From Bacteroides sp. (GTDB taxonomy: Bacteria; Bacteroidota; Bacteroidia; Bacteroidales; GCA-2748055), in the NCBI GenBank assembly GCA_011048475.1, contig DSDZ01000478.1, forward strand, positions 1 to 6,176: DNA of 6,176 bases, written 5' to 3'. The position numbers were made by a program, and so were the translations under genes. Shown here piece after piece: positions 1-6,176 of this stretch (its first letter is position 1; each line of letters begins with the position of its first letter). The notes below the pieces were generated by a model, which saw only the letters and a program-made list of their open reading frames with translations, was not told the origin of the DNA and searched no databases.

Positions 1-540
1 CACACGGGTGGAGTACTGGTTTTCCAGGATGTCATAGAGCGATCCGGAGAAATCCTCCCTGCCCGTCAGCCCGATCCTGGGATGGAAAAAGGAGAAGAAA
101 TAGACAAAGGGCCCCTGGACGGTTCCCCGCAGACGTTCCATCTTCAGCACCCTGGTATCCTGGGAGATCTCCAGGAACTGCGCCACCTCCCTGTCCGGAT
201 ACACCCAGTCCGCACGGATCTCATAGTTTTTGATCTTGATGCCCAGGGCCTTCATCTCCTGGGAAAAGGAGGACCAGTTCCTAAGCCGGGTGTTCACGCT
301 GGTATCGGCGAATTTCGTGCCGACTCCCTTTTTCCGCAACAGAATCCCCTCGTAGACCAGCTTATTGGTGGCCTGGCGCAGGGTGTTCCGGGAGATGCCC
401 AGCTGCTTGGCCAGTTCCACCTCATTGGGAAGGTATTTCCCTTCTTTGTATTCCCGGATCTCCGACATTTCCCTGAGCAGCGACTCCACCTGTGCATGGA
501 GGGGGATCTGGCTTTTGTGGTCGATCGAGTATCTTTTCAT
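1..540 (-). CDS. GntR-family transcriptional regulator, HutC/UTRA type (3' end outside window)
   Basis: Reading leftward from the ATG at 540-538 gives 180 open codons that run off the window edge, so the C-terminus is missing (HutC-type proteins are usually about 240 residues). Residues about 10-80 form a GntR winged helix: PLHAQVESLLREM, then LPNEVELAKQLGISRNTLRQ as the helix-turn-helix, then the wing around LLRKKGVGTKF. From about residue 92 (SSFSQEMKALG) the sequence matches a UTRA ligand-binding fold, with the typical LKMERLR strand and a late SLYDILEN motif. Such proteins are cytoplasmic and usually repress sugar or amino-acid catabolism genes until a small ligand, often a sugar-phosphate, binds. 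The start lies 13 bases after the stop of the upstream hydrolase, with no Shine-Dalgarno and no terminator between them. It is therefore probably the distal gene of the same operon and may control it. The ligand cannot be read from the sequence. Confidence 0.93.
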   Translation of the reverse strand, partial: MKRYSIDHKSQIPLHAQVESLLREMSEIREYKEGKYLPNEVELAKQLGISRNTLRQATNKLVYEGILLRKKGVGTKFADTSVNTRLRNWSSFSQEMKALGIKIKNYEIRADWVYPDREVAQFLEISQDTRVLKMERLRGTVQGPFVYFFSFFHPRIGLTGREDFSGSLYDILENQYSTRV

Positions 541-553
541 CGGTACAGGTGTT

Positions 554-3500
554 TCATTCTGTTTTCATCTCGGGTGAAATCGCCGGATCGATCATTTCAA
601 TCGGTACCCGGATAAAACGGGGACGGTAGATCCCGGCATCCCTGAAATGATCCTCCAGCTCCATGCTGTTCATGTTGTAGGAAACCAGCAGCATCCCCTC
701 CTCCGTGAATTGGGGATGGGCCAGGGCGTTGTAGGTAAAAAGGTTTGGGTTTGAACCGGGGATCGGCGTTTTGTAGATCAGTTGCCTGTTCTTCCAGGGA
801 CCGTATGGGGTTTCGGCGGTGAACGTACAGATCTCATCGCTGATCCCGCCCATCTGGGTGACCAGGATGTACAGGTCTTCCCACCGGAACACGCTGAACT
901 GTTCCGATCCTGCAATATCCGCCATGGGCGCTGCCGCTGAGGCTTCCCCGGTCCACCCCTGTCCGTCAAAAAATTCCCAGGGACCGGAGATCATGCCCCG
1001 CGGGAACCTGGCTGCATGGGGTTTCCCGGAACCCGCGCCGTACACGTAAATGTAGCTTTCATCCTCCAGGATGGCGTGACCGAAGTGGACCCCGGCTTCC
1101 GCACCGCAGGGAACGGGTGTGAGCGCTTTCAGTTCCAGGTCCGGAAGGCTGAAACCGGCCACCCATGTGCCGGTCCACCTGAAATCCCACATGCCGTCCC
1201 CGGTCTTGTCGAATTCGCTCAAAAAGATCCTGAGGGTTCCGTCTTCCACATATCCGTCCCCGGGCCAGAACCATACGGAGTCCTCCTTCAGGGTGCCATC
1301 CTTCCTGAAGGCGCCGGGATGGATGACAAAGGAAGCATTTTTGCCGTTATGTTTCTGGTGGATCGTCTGCAGTTCCGTTCCGTCCTGCACCACCAGGCTG
1401 TTCCGGATATAGATGGGGTCCTGTTTTAACCGGGTCCCTTTTTCCGGATCCACCCCTCCGATGAAGGTATCCCCGAACAGCCAGGCCGTGCGCCCGTCCG
1501 GAAGTGGGATCGAGTAAGTCCCGTCCCCCCCCGTAAACCCTTCCCCGCTGCGCAGGAACAGTCCGGTAAAGAAAGTGTCCGGGGATATGCCGTCAGGGGT
1601 TTCGCTGCGGGTGACCGGATCGCGGGTGACCGGACTGTTCACGAATTTTTCGATCAGTTCTTTCCACAGCACATAGCCGGCGCCGTTCAGGTGCAGGCCG
1701 TCGATGCTGTATTCCATGTTCAGCTTATTTTCCGGGGTGGCCAGCGGCGTGAACAGGTCGATGTAGACCAGTCCCCGCTCCGCGGCAATCGCCTCCAGTT
1801 CCCGGTTGATCTGCATGATATCCCGGTTTTTCCGGGTGGTGTGCAGCGCATCCTCGGTGGGCAAAACGCTCTGGATATAGACCCTGGTCTGTGGGGAGGC
1901 CTCCCTGATCCGGTCAAGGATCAGCCGGTAATTGGCGATGATCTGCTCCACGGATTTGCCGGCGGACAGGTCGTTGGTCCCGATCATCAAAAAGATCTTG
2001 TCGGGCCGGGAGCGGACCACCTCATCCAGTCTTCCCAGCACCCCGCCGGTGTCGTCTCCCCCGATCCCCCTGTTCTTCATGCGGGGATTGCCGAACAGTT
2101 CTGACCATTCGGCATTGTCGGTGATGCTGTTCCCCAGGAAAATGATCTCGTGATCGGTGTCGGGAAGACTTTCGAAATGTTCTTTGCGGTGGTAATAATA
2201 GGCTTTCAGCGCCCTGTTCCACTCGTTCAGCGCCTCGGCATCCCTGTCGAATGCCATGATCTTCTTTTTTTCCTCCGGAGAGAGGAGCATACTCAGGGAG
2301 GGCGGGGCATCCTCCGGCCGGCTGCCCCATTCCTTATTGGGTCTGGAGCCCATCTGCAGTACCAGGCTGCCTCCCTGTACCAGTTCCCTGTGATAGAACC
2401 AGGGTTTGTTGAGGGATTTTCCGTTCAGGCGGGCTGACTGGATATACCGGTTCTCGGTCGACACGTTCCTGGCTTCGATGACGAATTCCTTCCCCGGGTA
2501 ATAACGTTCATCCAGGGAGATGGTGACCTTCTCGAAGAGGGGACTGCCCAGCTCGTATACCGGATCCGCCGAGGCGCCCCCCTCCATCTGGAACAGTCCC
2601 ATGGCGCTCATAACGAACCAGGCCCCCATCTGTCCCTGGTCCTCATCCCCCAGCCATCCGTCCAGCGGTCCCGTCCCGTAGAACCGGTCCATGATCTCCC
2701 GCACCCATTTCTGGGTGAGCCAGGGCTTCCCCCCGTGGTTGAACAGGTAGGCGGCCTGCATGTTGGGCTGGTTGCCGTGGTTCACGGGCAGGATCCCCAT
2801 CCCCTCCAGGCTGTTGGAGCCCAGGTGCTCCGAGTTGAAGTTGTGGGGACTGGAAGTGGCGAATCCCTCCTCCAGCCGGTCGTTGAACTCATCCCGGCCC
2901 ATCAGGCGGATCAGTCCCGCCAGGTCATGGGGCACGAAGTAGGTGAACTGCCAGGCGTTCCCCTCCACAAAACCGGCATCCAGGAAGGTCACCTGACCGA
3001 ACGGACTGAATCCCTCCACCCAGCTCCCGTCCGCATGCCTGCGCCGGATGTAGCCCACTTCCGGGTTAAAAACATTTGTATAATTGAACGACCGTTTCGT
3101 GAAGTACCTGTAATCCTTCTCCTTCCCCAGTGCCTTTGCGAACTGTCCCACGCTCCAGTCGTCATACGCATATTCCATGGTATTGGAGACCGGACCGTAT
3201 TCTTCGGGGACATACCCGTACTTCATGTATTCCTCCAGGTTCCGGTTCCCCACCACGCCCCCGGCCTTGTGGGGCCCGCCGGGCTGCGTCTGCAGTTTGT
3301 AGCAGGCCTCGTAGGCCTTCTCTACGTCAAAGTCCCGGATCCCCTTCTGGTAGGCCCCGACGATGAAAGCGATCTGGTGGGAAGCCACCATGATGCCGGA
3401 GTATTCAATGCCGGTGGGACCCTTGGGGAGCCACCCTCCCCGGTCGTATATCTCCAGGAAGGACTTCACCCAGTGGCTGGTGATCTCCGGGGTGATCAGC

Positions 3501-4690
3501 GGCCAGAGCTGGTTCAGGTTCCAGATGGTGATCCAGAATCCGTCGCTCCCGTAGATTGCCGGAGTGCCTTCGGGCAGCTGCCGGACCTTCTCGTACATGT
3601 CCACATACCGGCCGTCCACATCGTTCCAGGTGGTCCTTCCCACGTAGGAGCGGTAGAGGTTTGTGTAGAACTTTTTCCTGTCGGCTTCCGATCCCCCTTC
3701 CACCCTGATCTTTCCCAAAAGCTCCTCCCAGGTCTCCTCCGCGGCAAGCCTGACCGCTTCGAAATCCCACCCGAAGGGATCCAGCTCTGTTTCCAGGTTC
3801 TTTCTTGCCTGTTCCACCGAGACCAGCGAGATGCCGGTCTGGACCATCACCTGCTCGCCTTCGGCAGTGCTGAATTCCACGAAGGCCCCCACATCCTTGT
3901 GTCCGAAGCCGGAGGAGACCGTCTCAACATTCCTGAAGATGTCCTCTTTCACCCACCCGTTAAAGGAATCGAAAGGTTTGCTGAAGCGCATCACGAAATG
4001 CAGGATGTACTCATTGTAGTTCGCCTTCCGCAGGCTCTGCTGGTAGGAGATCCCCTCGATCTCCCGGTCTGATACCCTGTTGATCTGCGTGTAAAAGATC
4101 TCGAACCCGTATTCGGAAGGGATCAGCAGATCGATCAGGATGCGGGCCGTGTCGCATTCGGGGTATGTATAGCGCTGGAAGCCGGTCCGCATGGTGGAGG
4201 TCAGTTCGGCCTTCACACCGTAATCGTCCAGAAAGACGCTGTAATATCCCGGGGAGGCTTTTTCGCTGGCATGGTCGAACCGGCTCCGGTATCCTTTCTC
4301 CGGGTGCCTTTCCGTGCCGGGTTCCACCAGGAGGGGACCGGTGACCGGCATGGTAAGCACCCCGGCCATGGTCCATGAATGTAGGTGGCTGAAGCCGGCG
4401 ATGTTGTCGATGGAATAGTCATAGCCGGCCTTCCAGCCCAGCTCCTGGTTGTCGGGACTGAGCTTGACCATGGAAAAAGGCAGGGCCGGTCCCGGGAACA
4501 TGATCCACCGGGAATCCTGGCTGCCCAGCAGCGGATCCACCCAGTCCACATATCTTTCCTGTGAGAGGAGGGGGGGTGCGCAGAGGCCGATCGCCAGGAG
4601 CAGTGCGGGCATCCTCGTCCGCCACGGACCCGGCTTTTGGTTTCTGCGGGGTGCTGTTTTCCGATGTTTCCCGGTTTGTTTGTTTGTCAT
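554..4690 (-). CDS. Exported three-module protein: GH92 alpha-mannosidase, SGNH esterase and beta-propeller domain
   Basis: This is one uninterrupted 1378-residue frame, ATG at 4690-4688 to TGA at 556-554. Order of parts: basic leader and signal peptide (1-43), GH92 (about 47-800), helical lead-in (about 803-845), SGNH esterase (about 847-1017), short linker (1018-1044), propeller-like domain (about 1045-1366). GH92 enzymes alone are usually about 750 residues, so this is almost twice that. Both enzyme modules keep their main catalytic residues: Glu576, Asp682 and Asp684 in GH92; Ser855, Asp997 and His1000 in the esterase. It probably acts in the periplasm or at the cell surface on acylated, mannose-containing glycans; the acylated substrate is inference. 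It starts 10 bases after the upstream hydrolase stop and is followed after 13 bases by the GntR gene. There is no Shine-Dalgarno, as is common in Bacteroidota. An alternative start at Met27 (4612-4610) would give a more ordinary signal peptide but an 88-base gap to the upstream gene. Confidence 0.95.
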   Translation of the reverse strand: MTNKQTGKHRKTAPRRNQKPGPWRTRMPALLLAIGLCAPPLLSQERYVDWVDPLLGSQDSRWIMFPGPALPFSMVKLSPDNQELGWKAGYDYSIDNIAGFSHLHSWTMAGVLTMPVTGPLLVEPGTERHPEKGYRSRFDHASEKASPGYYSVFLDDYGVKAELTSTMRTGFQRYTYPECDTARILIDLLIPSEYGFEIFYTQINRVSDREIEGISYQQSLRKANYNEYILHFVMRFSKPFDSFNGWVKEDIFRNVETVSSGFGHKDVGAFVEFSTAEGEQVMVQTGISLVSVEQARKNLETELDPFGWDFEAVRLAAEETWEELLGKIRVEGGSEADRKKFYTNLYRSYVGRTTWNDVDGRYVDMYEKVRQLPEGTPAIYGSDGFWITIWNLNQLWPLITPEITSHWVKSFLEIYDRGGWLPKGPTGIEYSGIMVASHQIAFIVGAYQKGIRDFDVEKAYEACYKLQTQPGGPHKAGGVVGNRNLEEYMKYGYVPEEYGPVSNTMEYAYDDWSVGQFAKALGKEKDYRYFTKRSFNYTNVFNPEVGYIRRRHADGSWVEGFSPFGQVTFLDAGFVEGNAWQFTYFVPHDLAGLIRLMGRDEFNDRLEEGFATSSPHNFNSEHLGSNSLEGMGILPVNHGNQPNMQAAYLFNHGGKPWLTQKWVREIMDRFYGTGPLDGWLGDEDQGQMGAWFVMSAMGLFQMEGGASADPVYELGSPLFEKVTISLDERYYPGKEFVIEARNVSTENRYIQSARLNGKSLNKPWFYHRELVQGGSLVLQMGSRPNKEWGSRPEDAPPSLSMLLSPEEKKKIMAFDRDAEALNEWNRALKAYYYHRKEHFESLPDTDHEIIFLGNSITDNAEWSELFGNPRMKNRGIGGDDTGGVLGRLDEVVRSRPDKIFLMIGTNDLSAGKSVEQIIANYRLILDRIREASPQTRVYIQSVLPTEDALHTTRKNRDIMQINRELEAIAAERGLVYIDLFTPLATPENKLNMEYSIDGLHLNGAGYVLWKELIEKFVNSPVTRDPVTRSETPDGISPDTFFTGLFLRSGEGFTGGDGTYSIPLPDGRTAWLFGDTFIGGVDPEKGTRLKQDPIYIRNSLVVQDGTELQTIHQKHNGKNASFVIHPGAFRKDGTLKEDSVWFWPGDGYVEDGTLRIFLSEFDKTGDGMWDFRWTGTWVAGFSLPDLELKALTPVPCGAEAGVHFGHAILEDESYIYVYGAGSGKPHAARFPRGMISGPWEFFDGQGWTGEASAAAPMADIAGSEQFSVFRWEDLYILVTQMGGISDEICTFTAETPYGPWKNRQLIYKTPIPGSNPNLFTYNALAHPQFTEEGMLLVSYNMNSMELEDHFRDAGIYRPRFIRVPIEMIDPAISPEMKTE
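593..1558 (-). other. C-terminal beta-propeller-like domain (about residues 1045-1366), DUF4185/DUF5005-like
   Basis: The sequence has blade-like repeats typical of five-bladed glycosidase-type propellers. These include GFTGGDGTYSIPLPDGRTAWLFGDTF (residues 1051-1076; key motifs GGDGTYS and WLFGDTF), VWFWPGDGYVEDGTLRIFLS (1139-1158), HFGHAILEDESYIYVYG (1202-1218), SGPWEFFDG, YGPWKNRQLIY and a closing YRPRFIRVPI (1355-1364). The WLFGDT start and YRPRF end are features I associate with DUF4185/DUF5005-type proteins; this family name is tentative. Acidic residues Asp1056, Asp1074 and Asp1145 and His1205 are candidates for an active site, as in GH43, GH117 and related propellers. No catalytic set is established, so the domain could equally bind carbohydrate. 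Confidence 0.65.
1607..1634. repeat. 13-base direct repeat, period 15, in the inter-domain linker
   Basis: The 13-base unit gcgggtgaccgga occurs at 1607-1619 and again, identical, at 1622-1634. The period is 15 bases, so the repeat is in frame and encodes two copies of a PVTR pentad (PVTRD then PVTRS, residues 1020-1029). It sits at the boundary between the SGNH esterase and the propeller-like domain. Confidence 0.85.
1640..2152 (-). other. SGNH/GDSL esterase module (about residues 847-1017)
   Basis: This module has all the SGNH blocks. IIFLGNSIT (849-857) holds nucleophile Ser855. NRGIGGDDTGGVLGRLDEVV (873-892) supplies the oxyanion-hole Gly. LMIGTNDLS (901-909) holds Asn906. DGLHLNGAGY (997-1006) holds Asp997 and His1000. 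It resembles the stand-alone PAF-acetylhydrolase-like and carbohydrate acetylesterases of Bacteroidota. The lead-in at 803-845, with YYYHRKEHFESLP, looks like the normal N-terminal helix of such proteins and suggests a complete domain was joined. Its likely role is removing acetyl or other acyl groups from sugars so that the mannosidase can proceed; the substrate is inferred. Confidence 0.92.
2291..4552 (-). other. GH92 alpha-mannosidase module (about residues 47-800)
   Basis: GH92 enzymes are inverting, calcium-dependent exo-alpha-mannosidases that release mannose from alpha-1,2, -1,3, -1,4 or -1,6 linkages in N-glycans and mannans. The N-terminal beta-sandwich runs from VDWVDPLLGS through the SHLHSWTMAG segment (residues 101-110). 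The (alpha/alpha)6 barrel follows, with YGSDGFWITIWNLNQLWPL (380-398). VEGNAWQFTYFVPHD (575-589) carries the expected catalytic acid Glu576. GWLGDEDQGQMGAWFVMSA (678-696) carries Asp682 and Asp684, matching the catalytic-base aspartates of characterised members. The usual calcium-site motif GNEP reads GNQP here (639-642). The module keeps its natural end, with PVYELGSPLFEKVTI (710-724) and the terminal strands to about residue 800, so it is not truncated by the fusion. Linkage specificity cannot be assigned from this. Confidence 0.95.
4562..4690 (-). other. Signal peptide with a long basic N-region (residues 1-43)
   Basis: The first 26 residues are rich in Lys and Arg (nine, plus one His). 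They are followed by the hydrophobic stretch MPALLLAIGLCAPPLL and then SQERYVDW, where the GH92 fold begins. Cleavage after Ser43, leaving an N-terminal Gln, would fit the common Bacteroidota pattern. Cys37 is preceded by Leu rather than Gly, Ala or Ser, so a lipoprotein signal is unlikely. The N-region is unusually long; starting at Met27 would leave almost no positively charged N-region, which favours either the first ATG or a start between the two. Confidence 0.75.
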
Positions 4691-4700
4691 GACAGAAGGT

Positions 4701-6176
4701 TTATTTCTCTTTTTCCATGTTCACCTTTCCATTCTCCGCCGAGATCGTGTAATAATCTCCCCCGTAAAGGACGTGGTGCAGTTTTCCCGAAAAACCGGAA
4801 GGGATGTTCTCCCGGAGCGGATTTCCTTCCACATCCGGGTAGAAGCCGAAGAAGCACTTGAGCATCACCTGGGAGATGGAGATCCCGCCGGAGGATTCCC
4901 GGTTGCCCCAGCCGCGCTGTGCGATGCGTACCCGCGCGTTCTTTCTGTATTTGTGCTCCCCCCACAGTTCGTGGGCCTGTGCCCAGCAGCCTTCGTAGGT
5001 GACCGGCTCGATGGCATGGTAGAATTCCAGTGCGCTGTCGGGATACCCCATCTGCACGAGCGCATCCATGGTCCCCGCCGGCCAGCCGTCGAAGGCTCCC
5101 AGCGGTCCGTGGTCCGGCCTGTCGGACACATCGGCGGCAATGTCCCTGAGCGACTGGGCCCGCATCCACCGGTCCGTGATCAGCTCATCGTATGCAAATG
5201 CGATCATCTCTTTGCGGACCTGCTCCGGCACATCACCCGGAATGTACCGTCCGATGAACATAAAGTCCAGGCAGTGCCGCACCTCCACGGTCTTTCCTTC
5301 CGGATGGAGGCTGTTCCACACCCCTTCTCCCGCATAGAGGGAAAGGATGCGGGGGATCATCCCGGCGGCCTCCTTCCGCAGGGAATCGGCCAGGGCGCTG
5401 TTGCCGGTGTGGTCGTACAGACCGGCCAGTTCACGCATCATCCAGGCATACCCCGCATTGAACGAGGGAACGATGTGCTTGTAGGTGGGAACGCACTCCA
5501 GCAGGTTCCACTCATCATCCCCGAAGTCGGCCAGCCGGTACACCTCCTCCTCGTATCCTTCCTTTCCGTAAGGGGCAAGGTTCTTCCAGTTCAGGGCATA
5601 GGTATGCAGGTGCTCCATGACCGTTTTGTCCCCGATGGTCTCTTCCAGGAACCCGAAATCGCGGGTGACGGTCACATATGACCGGATCAGCTGGAACAGC
5701 GCCCAGTAGTTGGCCGAATAGCCGTTGCCGACACCTTTGCCGCCGAAATTGTCCTTCCCGTAATGTTTCGATGGATCGATCAGGATCCAGGAAGAGAGGT
5801 GCTCCTTCATCATGGCGGGGTCCACCACCGCCCAGAGGGTGGACCACTCGGTGATGTCCCAGAAGAAGGTGATGGATGCCCCCCACCTGGGTCCCCCCGT
5901 CAAAAACACCTTTTCATGCTCCGGAAGGTTCGTGTTCAGGAGGTAGAGCAGTGTGAGGGGACCGGTGTAATAGACTTTCGCGGCCTTTTCGTCGGCGGTC
6001 TCCAGCACCGGGAAGCAGCCCGAGAACAGTTCGTTGTCCGGGCGGAACATGGCCTGCCACCGCTCCTCCCACACCTGGTCCGTTTCCCGGAACACCGGGT
6101 CGAAATCACCGCTCCACCGGTCCAGCTGGTCGCGCACCGTCCGGCTGTCACTGTTCCAGGTCATCAAATACCGGAG
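4701..6176 (-). CDS. Putative (alpha/alpha)6-barrel glycoside hydrolase (5' end outside window)
   Basis: This frame ends with TAA at 4703-4701 and stays open to the window edge (about 491 codons). The TTG at 6167 and ATG at 6164 are probably internal: the reading continues upstream without a stop, and the first residues look mid-domain. The sequence resembles six-hairpin glycosidases of the GH63/trehalase/mannosylglycerate-hydrolase-like group. Recognisable segments, numbered from the TTG, are WEERWQAMF (33-41), VFLTGGPRWGASITFFWD (87-104), GAFDGWPAGTMDALVQMGY (357-375), EGCWAQAHELWG (392-403) and GGISISQVMLKCFFGFYP (427-444). Tryptophan- and acid-rich loops between amphipathic helices fit an (alpha/alpha)6 barrel. 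Catalytic residues are not certain; Asp104, Asp360 and Glu392 are candidates. The substrate is unknown and the localisation cannot be seen because the N-terminus is missing. It lies 10 bases upstream of the GH92 fusion gene, so the two are probably co-transcribed and act on the same glycan. Confidence 0.8.
   Translation of the reverse strand, partial: LRYLMTWNSDSRTVRDQLDRWSGDFDPVFRETDQVWEERWQAMFRPDNELFSGCFPVLETADEKAAKVYYTGPLTLLYLLNTNLPEHEKVFLTGGPRWGASITFFWDITEWSTLWAVVDPAMMKEHLSSWILIDPSKHYGKDNFGGKGVGNGYSANYWALFQLIRSYVTVTRDFGFLEETIGDKTVMEHLHTYALNWKNLAPYGKEGYEEEVYRLADFGDDEWNLLECVPTYKHIVPSFNAGYAWMMRELAGLYDHTGNSALADSLRKEAAGMIPRILSLYAGEGVWNSLHPEGKTVEVRHCLDFMFIGRYIPGDVPEQVRKEMIAFAYDELITDRWMRAQSLRDIAADVSDRPDHGPLGAFDGWPAGTMDALVQMGYPDSALEFYHAIEPVTYEGCWAQAHELWGEHKYRKNARVRIAQRGWGNRESSGGISISQVMLKCFFGFYPDVEGNPLRENIPSGFSGKLHHVLYGGDYYTISAENGKVNMEKEK

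Noticed and set aside
541..553. Possible terminator or GntR operator in the gap before the regulator
   Set aside because: The gap is only 13 bases, with no inverted repeat, no T-run and no GntR-like palindrome.
82..615. 177-codon open frame on the plus strand at the left end
   Set aside because: It overlaps the clearly recognised GntR gene on the opposite strand, and its translation has no domain character.
2735..4072. 445-codon open frame on the plus strand
   Set aside because: It lies wholly antisense to the GH92 module, whose motifs are unmistakable. Long antisense frames are common in GC-rich genes with biased third positions. Its translation is rich in Val, Pro and His and shows no domain pattern.
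4572..4598. Lipoprotein signal at Cys37
   Set aside because: The residue before Cys is Leu, which does not fit the lipobox, and a conventional cleavage site follows at Ser43-Gln44.
4449..5681. 410-codon open frame on the plus strand spanning two genes
   Set aside because: It is antisense to both the hydrolase and the start of the fusion gene and crosses their junction. It has no recognisable motif and is best explained as a codon-bias shadow.
4701..6167. Taking TTG 6167 or ATG 6164 as the true start of the six-hairpin hydrolase
   Set aside because: The frame continues open to the window edge, no ribosome-binding context is seen, and these families have an N-terminal beta-sandwich that would be missing. 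A start outside the window is more likely.

Overview
The window looks like part of a polysaccharide- or glycan-degradation locus from a member of the Bacteroidota. This is inferred from three things. There is a secreted GH92 mannosidase of a kind abundant in that phylum. Two start codons lack a visible Shine-Dalgarno sequence and have A/C-rich leaders. The signal peptide probably ends in Ser-Gln. The DNA is GC-rich for that phylum, so a Bacteroidales or Marinilabiliales-like environmental lineage is more likely than a low-GC gut Bacteroides; the sequence does not fix the taxon.

All three recognisable genes lie on the minus strand and are tightly packed, so they read from right to left as one probable operon. 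(1) Positions 6176-4701 hold the C-terminal part (about 490 residues) of a protein that looks like an (alpha/alpha)6-barrel glycoside hydrolase; its 5' end is outside the window. (2) After a 10-base gap, 4690-554 encodes a single 1378-residue exported protein. It joins a complete GH92 alpha-mannosidase, a complete SGNH/GDSL esterase with its catalytic Ser, Asp and His, and a C-terminal beta-propeller-like domain resembling DUF4185/DUF5005 proteins. (3) After a 13-base gap, 540-1 encodes the first 180 residues of a GntR-family (HutC/UTRA type) regulator; its 3' end is outside the window.

A plausible reading is a small glycan-trimming operon. The propeller domain would bind or cleave the glycan, the esterase would remove acyl groups, and the GH92 domain would release mannose. 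The six-hairpin enzyme would process another linkage, and the GntR protein would couple expression to an intracellular sugar or sugar-phosphate. Only the domain assignments are supported by sequence; the cooperation is inference.

The most notable feature is the three-module fusion, since these modules are usually expected on separate polypeptides. Two details stand out within it: a Glu-to-Gln change in the GH92 GNEP calcium-site motif, and a short in-frame tandem repeat in the linker at the second junction. No RNA gene, CRISPR array, insertion sequence, terminator or promoter could be supported. The only intergenic gaps are 10 and 13 bases long, and the plus strand holds only antisense shadow ORFs.
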